This document shows, piece after piece, positions 21,832 through 30,218 of a stretch of 37,668 nt of DNA. A program made the position numbers and the translations under genes. The DNA lies in NCBI GenBank assembly GCA_002179805.1, contig NAVB01001977.1, positions 1 through 37,668 of the forward strand, read 5' to 3'. The stretch comes from Acanthamoeba lenticulata (Eukaryota > Discosea > Longamoebia > Acanthamoebidae). The notes beneath the pieces are model-generated. The model did not search any database and was not told the DNA's origin. It was given only the letters and a program-made list of their open reading frames with translations. How positions within the stretch are numbered: the first letter of the stretch is position 1; each line of letters opens with the position of its first letter.

Positions 21832-23316
21832 TCATTCCTCCTGGTCGTACTCGTCCCAGCTGTTGGCGCACTGGTCCCACGGGCAGCCGTTGGCGCGCGC
21901 CCACTGGAGCACTTCCAAGTGGTTACCGATGGCGGCCTCGTTGCAGGTGTCCTCGTCCCACGGGCAGCCGTTGGCACGCGCCCACTGGAGCACAGCCAGG
22001 TGGCCTCCCAAGGCCGCATAAGTGCAGGTGCTCTCGTCCCAGGGACAGCCGTTTTGACGCGCCCACTGGAGCACGGGCAGATGACCCATTCGGGCCGCTG
22101 CAGCGCAGGTGTCCATGTCCCACGGGCAGCCGTTTTGGTGCGCCCACTGGAGCACGTCCAGGTGGCCTGCGATGGCTGCCCTGGAGCAGGTGTTCTCGTT
22201 CCATGGGCAGCCGTTGGCGCGTGCCCACGGAAGCACCTCCAGGTATCCTTTCTCAGCCGCCGCAGTGCAGGTGGCCTCGTCCCATGGGCAGCCGTTGGCG
22301 CGAGCCCACTGGAGCACCTCCAGATGGCCCTCCTGGGCCGCAAAGGAGCATGTTGACTTGTCCCACGGGCAGCCGTTTTGGTGCGCCCACTGGAGCACGT
22401 CCAGGTGGCCTGCGATGGCTGCCCTGGAGCAGGTGTTCTCGTTCCATGGGCAGCCGTTGGCGCGTGCCCACTGGAGCACCTCCAGGTATCCTTTCTCAGC
22501 CGCCGCAGTGCAGGTGGCCTCGTCCCATGGGCAGCCGTTTTGGTGCGCCCACTGGAGCACGGCCAGATGGCCTCCCCTCGCTGCACTGAAGCTTGTACAG
22601 AGGTCCCATGGACAGCCGTTGGCGCGTGCCCACTGGAGCACCTCCAGGCGGCCTTTTCTGGCCGCACTCGAGCAGGTGGCCCTGTCCCATGGGCAGCCGT
22701 TGGCGCGCAACCACTGGAGCATGGCCAAGTGGCCACTGATGGCCGCCTCGTTGCAGATATAGCGGCTCCACCGACAGCCATTTTGATGCGCCCACTGGAG
22801 CACATCCAAGTGGCCTCTCCTGGCGGCTTTGTTGCAGGTCCACTCGTCCCATGGGCAGCCGTTGGCGCGCGCCCACTGGAGCACATCCAAGTGGCCCCTC
22901 TTGGCTGCCCAGGCGCAGGTGGTCTCGTTCCACGGGCAGCCGTTGGTGCGTGCCCACTGAAGCAGGGACAGCCAGCCCTGGCCCGCCACTTGCTCTGCGT
23001 AATAGGGCCGATCGATGTCTTCTTCTGCATTGCTAGGGACCATGGCTGGCATGCGCTTGGTGTGTGGTGCAGTGACAAGGAGAAGGTGTTGAAGCGCTTG
23101 CCTCCACGAGTGGCATACGGCGCGGCAGGCCGGCAAGCTGAGGGGATGTACAAACTGAAAGATGATGGCCACCAGCTCCACCATGAGGTCTGCGCCAGCG
23201 AGAGGAGCCACGTCCGCCGCACAAGGGGAGTCAGGGCTTAGTTGCACAGGGGCAAAAATTGCCATCTTGAGCTTCTTCTTTGCTGGTCCTCGAACTAGGT
23301 CACCTTCTTCTTCCAT
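21832..23316 (-). CDS. F-box plus ankyrin-repeat protein with NGCPWD repeats
   Basis: A single open frame of 494 residues with no intron, unlike its neighbours. After a short basic start, an F-box-like helix region (residues about 43-80: ELVAIIFQFVHPLSL, CRAVCHSWRQAL) is followed by thirteen full 27-residue units and a partial fourteenth. The consensus is LQWARANGCPWDExTC, then xAAxxGHLxV, a divergent ankyrin repeat. F-box proteins usually link a substrate-binding repeat array to SKP1 in an SCF ubiquitin ligase. Such repeats are abundant in Acanthamoeba and in giant DNA viruses that infect it. Units 6-8 and 9-11 are nearly identical at DNA level (243-bp period). The gene is convergent with the USP9X-like gene, 80 bp between stops. 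Confidence 0.9.
   Translation of the reverse strand: MEEEGDLVRGPAKKKLKMAIFAPVQLSPDSPCAADVAPLAGADLMVELVAIIFQFVHPLSLPACRAVCHSWRQALQHLLLVTAPHTKRMPAMVPSNAEEDIDRPYYAEQVAGQGWLSLLQWARTNGCPWNETTCAWAAKRGHLDVLQWARANGCPWDEWTCNKAARRGHLDVLQWAHQNGCRWSRYICNEAAISGHLAMLQWLRANGCPWDRATCSSAARKGRLEVLQWARANGCPWDLCTSFSAARGGHLAVLQWAHQNGCPWDEATCTAAAEKGYLEVLQWARANGCPWNENTCSRAAIAGHLDVLQWAHQNGCPWDKSTCSFAAQEGHLEVLQWARANGCPWDEATCTAAAEKGYLEVLPWARANGCPWNENTCSRAAIAGHLDVLQWAHQNGCPWDMDTCAAAARMGHLPVLQWARQNGCPWDESTCTYAALGGHLAVLQWARANGCPWDEDTCNEAAIGNHLEVLQWARANGCPWDQCANSWDEYDQEE
22109..22590. repeat. Recent 243-bp internal duplication in the ankyrin array
   Basis: A block of about 180 bp, starting near 22120 and again near 22363, matches almost base for base. 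The offset is 243 bp, exactly three 81-bp ankyrin units, which points to unequal crossing-over within the array. The outer units are clearly more diverged. Confidence 0.8.
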
Positions 23317-23399
23317 TCCGGCACAAGCTTCTTCTTTTTCTTGTTAACAAAAAGAAATGACGACTGAAAAGCGGAAAGGAACAACGCAGACGCAGGCCC

Positions 23400-26197
23400 T
23401 CACATGTCGTCATCTCCGACAAAGCTGTCGGTTAGAAGTACCGGCGCGAAGCCGCCGTCGTTGTCCACACGCCTCCAACCCGTGTAGCGATGGCTCGCGT
23501 AGCGGCACTTGTGCTTCCACACGAGGTAGATGCCGCCGCCCAGCAGCGCCAGCACCAGTACTCCGCCCAGCAGACCAAGCACCACGAACTGCCCCCCCCC
23601 CAACGCCACGCCATCACCATCACAACCACAACGCCGACGATCAGGTTTCTTGTGTCCTACTCTGAGGTGTCACGGAGAGGGGGGGAACGTGTACAATCGC
23701 GTGCATGGACTGACTGTCGCCCTTCTCACCCTTGTGGTGGCCTTGTCCCTGGCCTTGAGGTCCCTCTGGCGGGGCAGACGCACACGTGCTCCCTCGGCCT
23801 GTTGCCGCGGTGTGTGGTGGTCAGCTTTTGTCGTGTTGAGCGTGCGTGTCCATGGCAAGGGGGCACCCACCAGGAAGACACACGACGGCAACTTGAATCG
23901 AGGCCGGCGGGGCCGTCGTCTCCGGATGCTCCCTGTTCAGTGTGGCCTTTTTGCTTGGCGAGGCACTCTTGCGCGAGGACTGCTTGGAGTGGACACCCAA
24001 CAGCCTGTTGTCCAGAGTTTGTCAAATCGTGCGCATGTGCCTCCAGCGGTTGTTCTGACTGTAGTGTCGCACCTGCGCGAGGGCTGGTTGTCCGCCAGCG
24101 CCATTCGGCGGTTCACCGCCAACGGATGCTCCTCGGTGAGCTCAAGGTTGGGCGCGTAGCGGCTCGGTCGATCTCCTTGTTCGACGTTGGTGGCCCGCCG
24201 CTTGTCTGTTGAGCCGCCATGAGGAAAAGAGAAGTTGGACATGTGGTGGAGAGAAACCAAAGGAGCCACAAGTACTTTCGTCATCGTCGTCCTCGTCGTA
24301 ATAGGTGTTGTTCGGGTGTGGAGGCAGCCAGTTGCTGCCGCTGCGCCACACAGCCAGGATCGTGGAGCAGTTGGTCGAGCCGACGCACACGGCCGGCCAG
24401 TGCTCGTTGCCGAATTGACGGCTCACCTGGAAAGGAGCACCGGCGGGGCTCAGGTGGGTTGAATGGTACGAGGCGGCGATGATCTGTGTGTTGGAGGCCG
24501 AGCTGGTGTGCGGTTTACACATCGTTAACACAACTTTCTTTTGTAAAACTGGATCAGGCACGTCTTCGAACCTTCCGCTTTCGAACAAGACAACAAAATC
24601 ATTGGTGTGCGCAATGTACTCGGCCACGGGGTGCCGGTCGTATGGGTTATCCGAACCGATGACCCTAATGATGTGGGAGAGATCAACAACTGCCTACTTG
24701 ATTTTCCATTCATGGAGCATGAGAGAGCCGAGCCGTACACCATGGGCGGGCGGTTCTTGGCAGCATTGGTGATCCGCGTCGCGACGACCTCCCTGTCTCC
24801 GCTGTCGCCTGGAAGGAGTTACCGGTGAATACAAGGAAAGATGTGTACACAAGCTAAATGAGCAGGAGAGTCCGCACCGTCGACTTCCCACGTCAGCAAG
24901 TAGTGGTCGTCGCGTCCCGAGTACACCAGCTTGGCGTCGTGGTCGTGCGCCATCTTCCATGTCCCGTTTATGTGCTGCCCAAAGAAAAAAAAAAGGAGGA
25001 GGCTGTCAGAGTCGTCTTTGTACGGGTCGAAACGAGGCCATGATCTTGTACCTCCATGGTGGAGCCGACCAAGTTGACAGAGGCCGACTCAGACTTGAGC
25101 GGGTTGCTGCTGATGATGACGGCGCCGATCTCGGTCTTTTGGTCGTTGTTGGCGTCCCACTCCCACACGACCATGAACTTGTTGGTGGGCGGATGATACG
25201 CTACGAAAGGCTCCCGGTCGATGGTGTCCGTTCCCAGCAGTAGCTCTACACATCAACAAGCGATGATAGTCACTCGCGTGAGTGGGGGATGCTTGAGGCA
25301 CATTTCACAAGCGAGAGTGAGCGTGTCGTACGGTCACCGAGCTGGTGGGTGGCGTTGATGCGCAACACGGCTATGCCGCGCTCCCAGCTCTCTAGCTCGT
25401 GAACCACCACAAACTCATTGTCCACGGGCGAGAAGGCAATGTGTGGCGAGTCGTCCCGTCCAAGCGAGTAGCTAAGAAGGACAGGTTCGTCGGGCAGGCG
25501 GCCATCACCTGTGACCACACGAGTGACCAGGTCGTAGTCGCTGCCGTCGCCTACGGAGTGGTCACGTCAGGTGGCCATCCGCGGTGAAATGAGGACGGGG
25601 AAGAACCTTCGATGTCATACTCCCAGACCACCATGTAGTAATCGTCGTTGGAGTTGTAGGCCACCACAGGAAACTCTTTCCTGTTGGGGCTGCCGTCCTG
25701 TCGTGCTGTGAGTACTGGCACAACCACTTGGAGAAAGCTGCAATAGAAGAAGCCGCTTACGTTCTCGTCAGCAGACCAGATGTCGATTGGCGTGCTTATC
25801 GGCTGGCCGGTCTCGGTATGGCGCTGCCCGCGGATCGCCGTTTTACCTGGGACCTGGTGGTGAAGTTACTTGCCAGCGCAAGAGGGCGGAAGAGCGCCAA
25901 GAGGAGAAAACGCAACCTCCTCATGAACATAAACGGTGAAGTATTCATTTCGGCGAGTGTTGTAGGCCACCTCGGGCTCGCTGTTTCTCTGCGAGGTAGG
26001 GGCACCTGTCAACGAGAACTCTTCCATGTCTTCGCAGAGGCGGACATGCTGCGGGAAACTAGCTTGAGCAACTGCAACAAGAGGTTAATGAGTGTTGTGC
26101 TTTGGTTGGGCTGTATATATGATAATCTTATACCAGCGCCAAAGGAAGCAACGCCGACAAGAAGGACAAGCAACCACCACGCCAAGTGGGAGCTCAT
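23400..26197 (-). CDS. Secretory repeat protein, probably type I membrane protein with beta-propeller-like ectodomain
   Basis: Phase-consistent exons from the 5' end: 26134-26197, 25917-26071, 25761-25853, 25607-25697, 25338-25550, 25052-25245, 24878-24974, 24739-24808, 24276-24664, then one starting at 24205. The start encodes a signal peptide (SSHLAWWLLVLLVGVASFGA). About six units of roughly 65 residues follow, each with a core such as PVVAYNSNDDYYMVVWEYD, FVAYHPPTNKFMVVWEWD or VAEYIAHTNDFVVLFESG; one linker reads IRGQRHTETGQPIS. This resembles bacterial repeats of the form VAYN...YLVVWE...GQR. The last exon I link (23400-23609) encodes one hydrophobic helix (VVLGLLGGVLVLALLGGGIY) and a cytosolic tail ending DSFVGDDDM. 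Exons between 24204 and 23610 are unresolved, so the join to the helix is inferred. A surface receptor or adhesion role is speculative. Confidence 0.65.
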
Positions 26198-26432
26198 GGT
26201 AGTCACAAGGTGGTACCAAGCGGCGAGAGCCGGAAAAGGAAAAAAATATGCGGCAAAAAGAAAAACACATAGGAAATTCGCCACAAAATGCATCTCTTGG
26301 TTGGCGGCACATGCTTCGCACTTATGGACAAGTCCTCCCGACCCGTTGGAAGGCGCCCCGTTACCCTTCGGGGTGTGAAAAAATTCATCGTTAGAATATT
26401 ACCTTTTATTGCAAACAAAGTAAGTGTGTGCA

Positions 26433-26503
26433 GGCGCCGTAGTTAAGTGGTAAAATTCTCGCTTAGGGTGCGAGAGGCCCCGGTTCGATTCCGGGCGGCG
26501 CCC
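26433..26503 (+). tRNA. tRNA-Pro(AGG)
   Basis: The acceptor stem GGCGCCG pairs with CGGCGCC. The anticodon arm CTCGC/GCGAG closes the loop TTAGGGT (anticodon AGG), and the T arm CCCGG/CCGGG has loop TTCGATT. The anticodon-arm sequence matches the strongly conserved eukaryotic proline tRNA. A T4 run follows. It lies between the divergent repeat-protein and PGAP4-like genes. A34 would need conversion to inosine by ADAT2/ADAT3. Confidence 0.93.
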
Positions 26504-26767
26504 CATCTCTTTTGCTGCCTCCGGAGAGGATAATATTCATTAAAACCATGATCTCCGTGGGTTGCCTGCCACAACGCGTTCCTTGAATTCGCTATCAGCT
26601 ACGCCAATTGCAATGTCGTTGTTGCTCTGACAACTCCCGTTTGCCCGCGGGCGTTAAAGAGCTTGAACACCGATCGCGAGGCTACCAGCACTCTCGTGTT
26701 TAATCCATCTACACTACCACACGCTGCTCAAAATCTACCTGGGCTGCAGTGTAGTTTTGAGCCGGTG

Positions 26768-28361
26768 ATGAAGTTTATCAGTGCTCGCCTGTGGACGCGG
26801 TGGGTGCTGGCGGCACTTGTTCTGTGGGCTGTCTACGGCCTCTTTCTCTATGGCCACGCCCGAAACGTGCAGGGTTCTTGCGCGTTCGACCCTGGGCCCT
26901 ACCGCCAGCACCTAGAGGAGGTGGATAGGCAGCACACCCGAGAAGCGGAGCTCTTTATCAAGAACTTGATTGCATCAACTCCTACGGAAGGCGCGTCAAG
27001 AATAGGACCCAAGGACCTGTGCGTTGTCATCTCCACCGTCGACCGGCCAGGTGCGCGGTACCTCCTTCAGTCGGCAGCCTCTGTGCTCGATGGCCTCTCC
27101 CGCGAGCAGCGGCAGAGAACCGACATCCTGGTGGTTAACACCGACCAGAAGAACAAGTCGAGCGAGTATGAGGCCGACCTCGAGCTTCTCCGCCGCACCC
27201 CGGGCACGGAGGTGATCGAGGGCTCGCCCCACACGCCGCCCAGCTTCGACGAGGAGCCCGACCCGTTCGTACGGTGGATCTACAAGGAGCGCGACGACTA
27301 TGTCTTCTCCATCGACCAGTGCCGTGCGAGGAACCCCAAGTACATCCTGATGCTCGAGGACGACGTGTGGGGGGCCGACCACTGGTATACCCGCGTGCTG
27401 CCCCACCTCGAGCATCTCGAGCGGACCGACGCCACGGGCTGGGCCTATGTGAAGCTCTACATGGCCACCCAGTACGACGACTATTACTACAGGCTCCATG
27501 TGCACGACGTCGTCTTCTTCGTGATCTACGGCGTCGCGTGGACCCTCGTCGCCGTCACTGCTTACGTACTCTTCCTAGTCATCTCCCACATGCGACGGCG
27601 ATCACCCGTGCGTTTCTCCTTTGACACAATCCATTCCCTTTCTTTCTCTGAAGCTGACCGCCACTATGGCACAGACCGAGCGCGGCATGTCCTCATATGC
27701 CGAGATCAGGAATGCCGTGCTGCATGACTGGAGCACGCTAGCATGCGCCTTCTTCGTCTGCAATGTGGTTATGGCCGCGATGCTGGCGCCCGCATGCATC
27801 CCCAAGCCGAGCTTCGCCTTCACCAAGTGCGCTTCGTTTTCGTTCTTTTCTCGTCGCTTTCGTTCTTAGGGTTAATTAACCAATCGCTTGGGAACCTGAC
27901 GTGCAGGAAGCCCGTAGGTGTGTGGCCCACCACTTCGTTGTGTTGTGCGCAAGCGCAGCTGTTCAAGGTTGGGCCGATGCTTGATCAGACCATGCAGTGC
28001 GTGATGGACAATGAGTACCGTTCGGTCAAAGAAGGTGCGACCGGTCCTTCCCCCTCGTTCTCCTAGCCTGCTGGCTTATAGTGCCGTGATCTGCGGGGGG
28101 GGGGGGACAGGTGTTGACATCCTGGTGAGTAACTGTGCGCGTCAAGTGGGTGGTACGGTCTATGAGACCATACCACACCTCTTCCAGGTTTGTCCCGCCT
28201 GTGTGCGCTATTGAATGTACATTTGAGTCTAACCTCAATGTGTGTGGTGGTGGACGGAACAGCACATTGGAATACAGTCATCTTCTTCGATCAAGCGGAA
28301 GGTGCAGAACCACGCTGCATGGATCCCACACACGAGTGTCTACTTTGAAGAAACACGGTGA
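26768..28361 (+). CDS. PGAP4/TMEM246-like GPI-GalNAc-transferase, copy 1
   Basis: Exons 26768-27607, 27675-27826, 27907-28034, 28111-28187 and 28263-28361 give 431 residues (human PGAP4 about 403). The N-terminal helix (VLAALVLWAVYGLFLYG) is a signal anchor. A GT-A-type domain follows: VVISTVDRPGARYLLQS, then the metal-binding EDD at 197-199 (LMLEDDVWGADHW). Two more hydrophobic segments, near 248-272 and 304-324, interrupt the domain, which is the unusual topology known for PGAP4. The end carries VYETIPHLFQ, HIGIQSSSS and AWIPHTSVYF. PGAP4 adds the GalNAc side chain to GPI anchors in the Golgi. An in-frame ATG at 26663 exists, but the paralogue starts at the equivalent of 26768. Confidence 0.85.
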
Positions 28362-28529
28362 TTTTCCAAAAGAGGAACAAGAGGGAGCATGTTTGTTGGT
28401 CATGGAAGGGCATAGATCCTTGACCGATCGTTTGCAAAGCTAGGCGCTGTCCGAGCTCCATCTGAGCACCCCCATGTCCACAAAATAAGATTATATACAT
28501 CATTACAAGAGTGCTTCTCAGTCAACAAA

Positions 28530-28601
28530 TCCGCTGTGGTGTAGTCGGTAACATTTATGGTTCTCACCCATGCGCCCCGGGTTCGATTCCCGGCAGCGGA
28601 A
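28530..28601 (+). tRNA. tRNA-Glu(CTC)
   Basis: The acceptor stem TCCGCTG pairs with CAGCGGA. The anticodon loop TTCTCAC gives CTC (reads GAG), closed by TATGG/CCATG with one T-G pair. The T arm is CCGGG TTCGATT CCCGG. The D region GGTGTAGTCGGT fits glutamate tRNAs. A T5 run for Pol III termination follows at once. Confidence 0.93.
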
Positions 28602-28816
28602 TATCTTTTTATTTTAATTCGTGTTCAAAAAAGCAAAACTATCAACAAACTTAAGGTATATTTTATTATAACTTTAAAAAATTATAATAAAATATCATTT
28701 GGTAGTTAATAAATTACAAAAAATTAACACCCAATAACAAAAATATTAACAAACTACAAAGAGGGCCCAGCAACAAAAAAACAACAACAAATAGGAGGAG
28801 TAGTGCAAAAAGATAA

Positions 28817-28887
28817 TGCATCCGCCGGGAATTGAACCCGGGTCTCCCGCGTGGCAGGCGGAAATCTTGCCACTGGACCACGGATGC
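28817..28887 (-). tRNA. tRNA-Gly(GCC), copy A
   Basis: Read on the minus strand: acceptor GCATCCG/CGGATGC, anticodon loop CTGCCAC (GCC), T arm CCGGG TTCAATT CCCGG, then discriminator A. It ends with TTATC and a T5 terminator. The 71-nt gene is identical to the copy at 31699-31769, and the similarity continues into the 3' flank. Confidence 0.95.
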
Positions 28888-29149
28888 TTCGCTTCTAGAT
28901 GTCGAGGTGAAAGTGTGGGCTCAGAATAACGCTTGTGCTTCGGCATGGAGTGGCTTCTTGTTCTGGGGGATAGCCTAAAAATGACTCATAAGCCCATCAG
29001 GCGACGCCAGCGGGTTCGGGTTCTTCCGATCATGTGGGGAGCCAGGGCAAGAAGAGGAAGAATGGTAGTGTGAAAAGAGAATATTAAGCTTGGATGGCTT
29101 ACAGAACGCTTCCGTTGAACAAGCCACACAGGCGTGTAGCTTGACCAAT

Positions 29150-29885
29150 TTAGGCGTGCACGTGCGGCTTCAGGAGGGCCGGTTGATCAATGTTCATGGT
29201 TATGCCCATGGGGAAACCTTCCTCCTTTATCCGCCGAATGGTCTGCTCCATAATGTCTCGGCCCTGCGTGGTGCGCGGCATGACAATGAGGAAGGGCCAC
29301 AAGAGTTGCAAAAGACAGCAGTGGCAGTGCGAGGAGGCAAGAAGCTGAACCTGAATGGAAGCATTGCGGAATCTATCGAGGCAGAACTTCTCCATGCGCC
29401 TCGCCAGACCGAAAGTGTAGGCCGTCACGGCGCCCTCCTGCTCGAAGAAGGTGCCATCTTCGTTCTCGGTATAGATGCAGGTCTCCTCCATCTCAGCGAG
29501 ATTTTTGAAGGTGAGATTCTTCCCCTTCAGAATGAGTCTCTTGTTCTTCGGGTCGGTGATCGATTCCTCGACGAAGAAGCAAACGTTGTTCCCAGTCAAA
29601 GGCTGCATCCACGAGGGGACCCAGCTCTTAAGCATCATCAGGCGCGTCGCCTTGAGGATGCCAGTCTCTTCATCGTACTCCTTGTTGATTAAATCCACGC
29701 TGAGCACATCTGGACGGCGAGGGTTGGGCCACTTTTTCCAGCTGGCAAGGGCGCAATCTTCCCAAGAATGACTGGAGCAATTCACGTGAGGGAGAAGGAG
29801 TCTTAGGCCAAAGACGTAAACAACCTCGATGGCGGGAAGAAAATGCGTACTTGAAGGTGTGCTCCAAGGTCTCACGAACGGACAT
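29150..29885 (-). CDS. PRELI/MSF1-domain lipid-transfer protein
   Basis: Three exons (29851-29885, 29351-29771 and 29150-29263) give 189 residues, the usual size of a stand-alone PRELI protein. Landmarks run in order: VRETLEHTFNHSWEDC at the start, SWKKWPNPRRPDVLSVDLI, DEETGILKATRLM, then SWVPSWMQPLTG, LTFKNLAEMEETCIY and a C-terminal helix with RRMEKFCLDRF and RDIMEQTIRRI. These fit the Ups2/PRELID3 (slowmo) side of the family. Such proteins carry phosphatidic acid or phosphatidylserine across the mitochondrial intermembrane space with a TRIAP1/Mdm35 partner. There is no cleavable leader, as expected. The promoter faces the USP53/54-like gene across 333 bp. Confidence 0.88.
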
Positions 29886-30218
29886 TTTGAGTTGGAGAAA
29901 TGAATGGAATCAGGGTTGGAATGAACGAATGAAAACGAACACAAATGCCACAGATACTGCTGCGATCACTTGCGTAATCCTCTAGCCGGGCGACTACTTG
30001 CGTGCGGGTTCCTGGAACAAAGAAAGAAAACTGAGCGGGTCGCCGTCGCTTTTGTGCCTGCCGGAAGGCCCAGCGAGCCCAACTGACCTTGCCAACGCGA
30101 GTTTTCGCAAAGATTTTCGCACTTGACACAAAAAAAATCAAAAAAAACAAAAAACAAAAAACAAAAAACACATCGGCAAAGGAGTTGTCTGGTGTGCGCC
30201 ATCTTCGTCTTCCTGGCG
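29886..30218. other. Bidirectional promoter region, PRELI gene and USP53/54-like gene
   Basis: 333 bp between divergent start codons. It contains an A-rich run (30127-30170) of repeated CAAAAAA units just before the USP53/54-like ATG. An in-frame ATG at 30123 would add a Lys-rich segment; the ATG at 30219 is preferred because the conserved domain starts directly after it. Confidence 0.45.

Larger units (their letters stand above)
28362..29149. other. Intergenic region carrying two tRNA genes
   Basis: This stretch of nearly 800 bp holds tRNA-Glu and tRNA-Gly on opposite strands. Between them lies a strongly AT-rich segment (28605-28760) with many AATTATAA-like words. No protein gene is supported. 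Confidence 0.5.

Noticed and set aside
22109..22590. CRISPR-like spaced repeats
   Set aside because: The regular repeats are 81-bp coding units of an ankyrin array in a eukaryotic gene; there is no repeat-spacer structure.
21594..23241. Several long open frames (287-542 codons) overlapping the ankyrin gene in other frames and on the opposite strand
   Set aside because: The 81-bp repeat is a multiple of three and GC-rich, so stops are absent in several frames at once. Only the minus frame ending at 21832 gives an F-box and ankyrin units.
26009..26293. A hydrophobic 94-codon minus-strand protein starting at 26293
   Set aside because: The in-frame ATG at 26197 gives a cleaner signal peptide, and splicing at 26134 connects it to the repeat exons; the 94-codon frame simply reads into the intron.
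29090..29692. A 200-codon plus-strand open frame
   Set aside because: It is antisense to the PRELI gene, whose domain motifs and splice phases are convincing.
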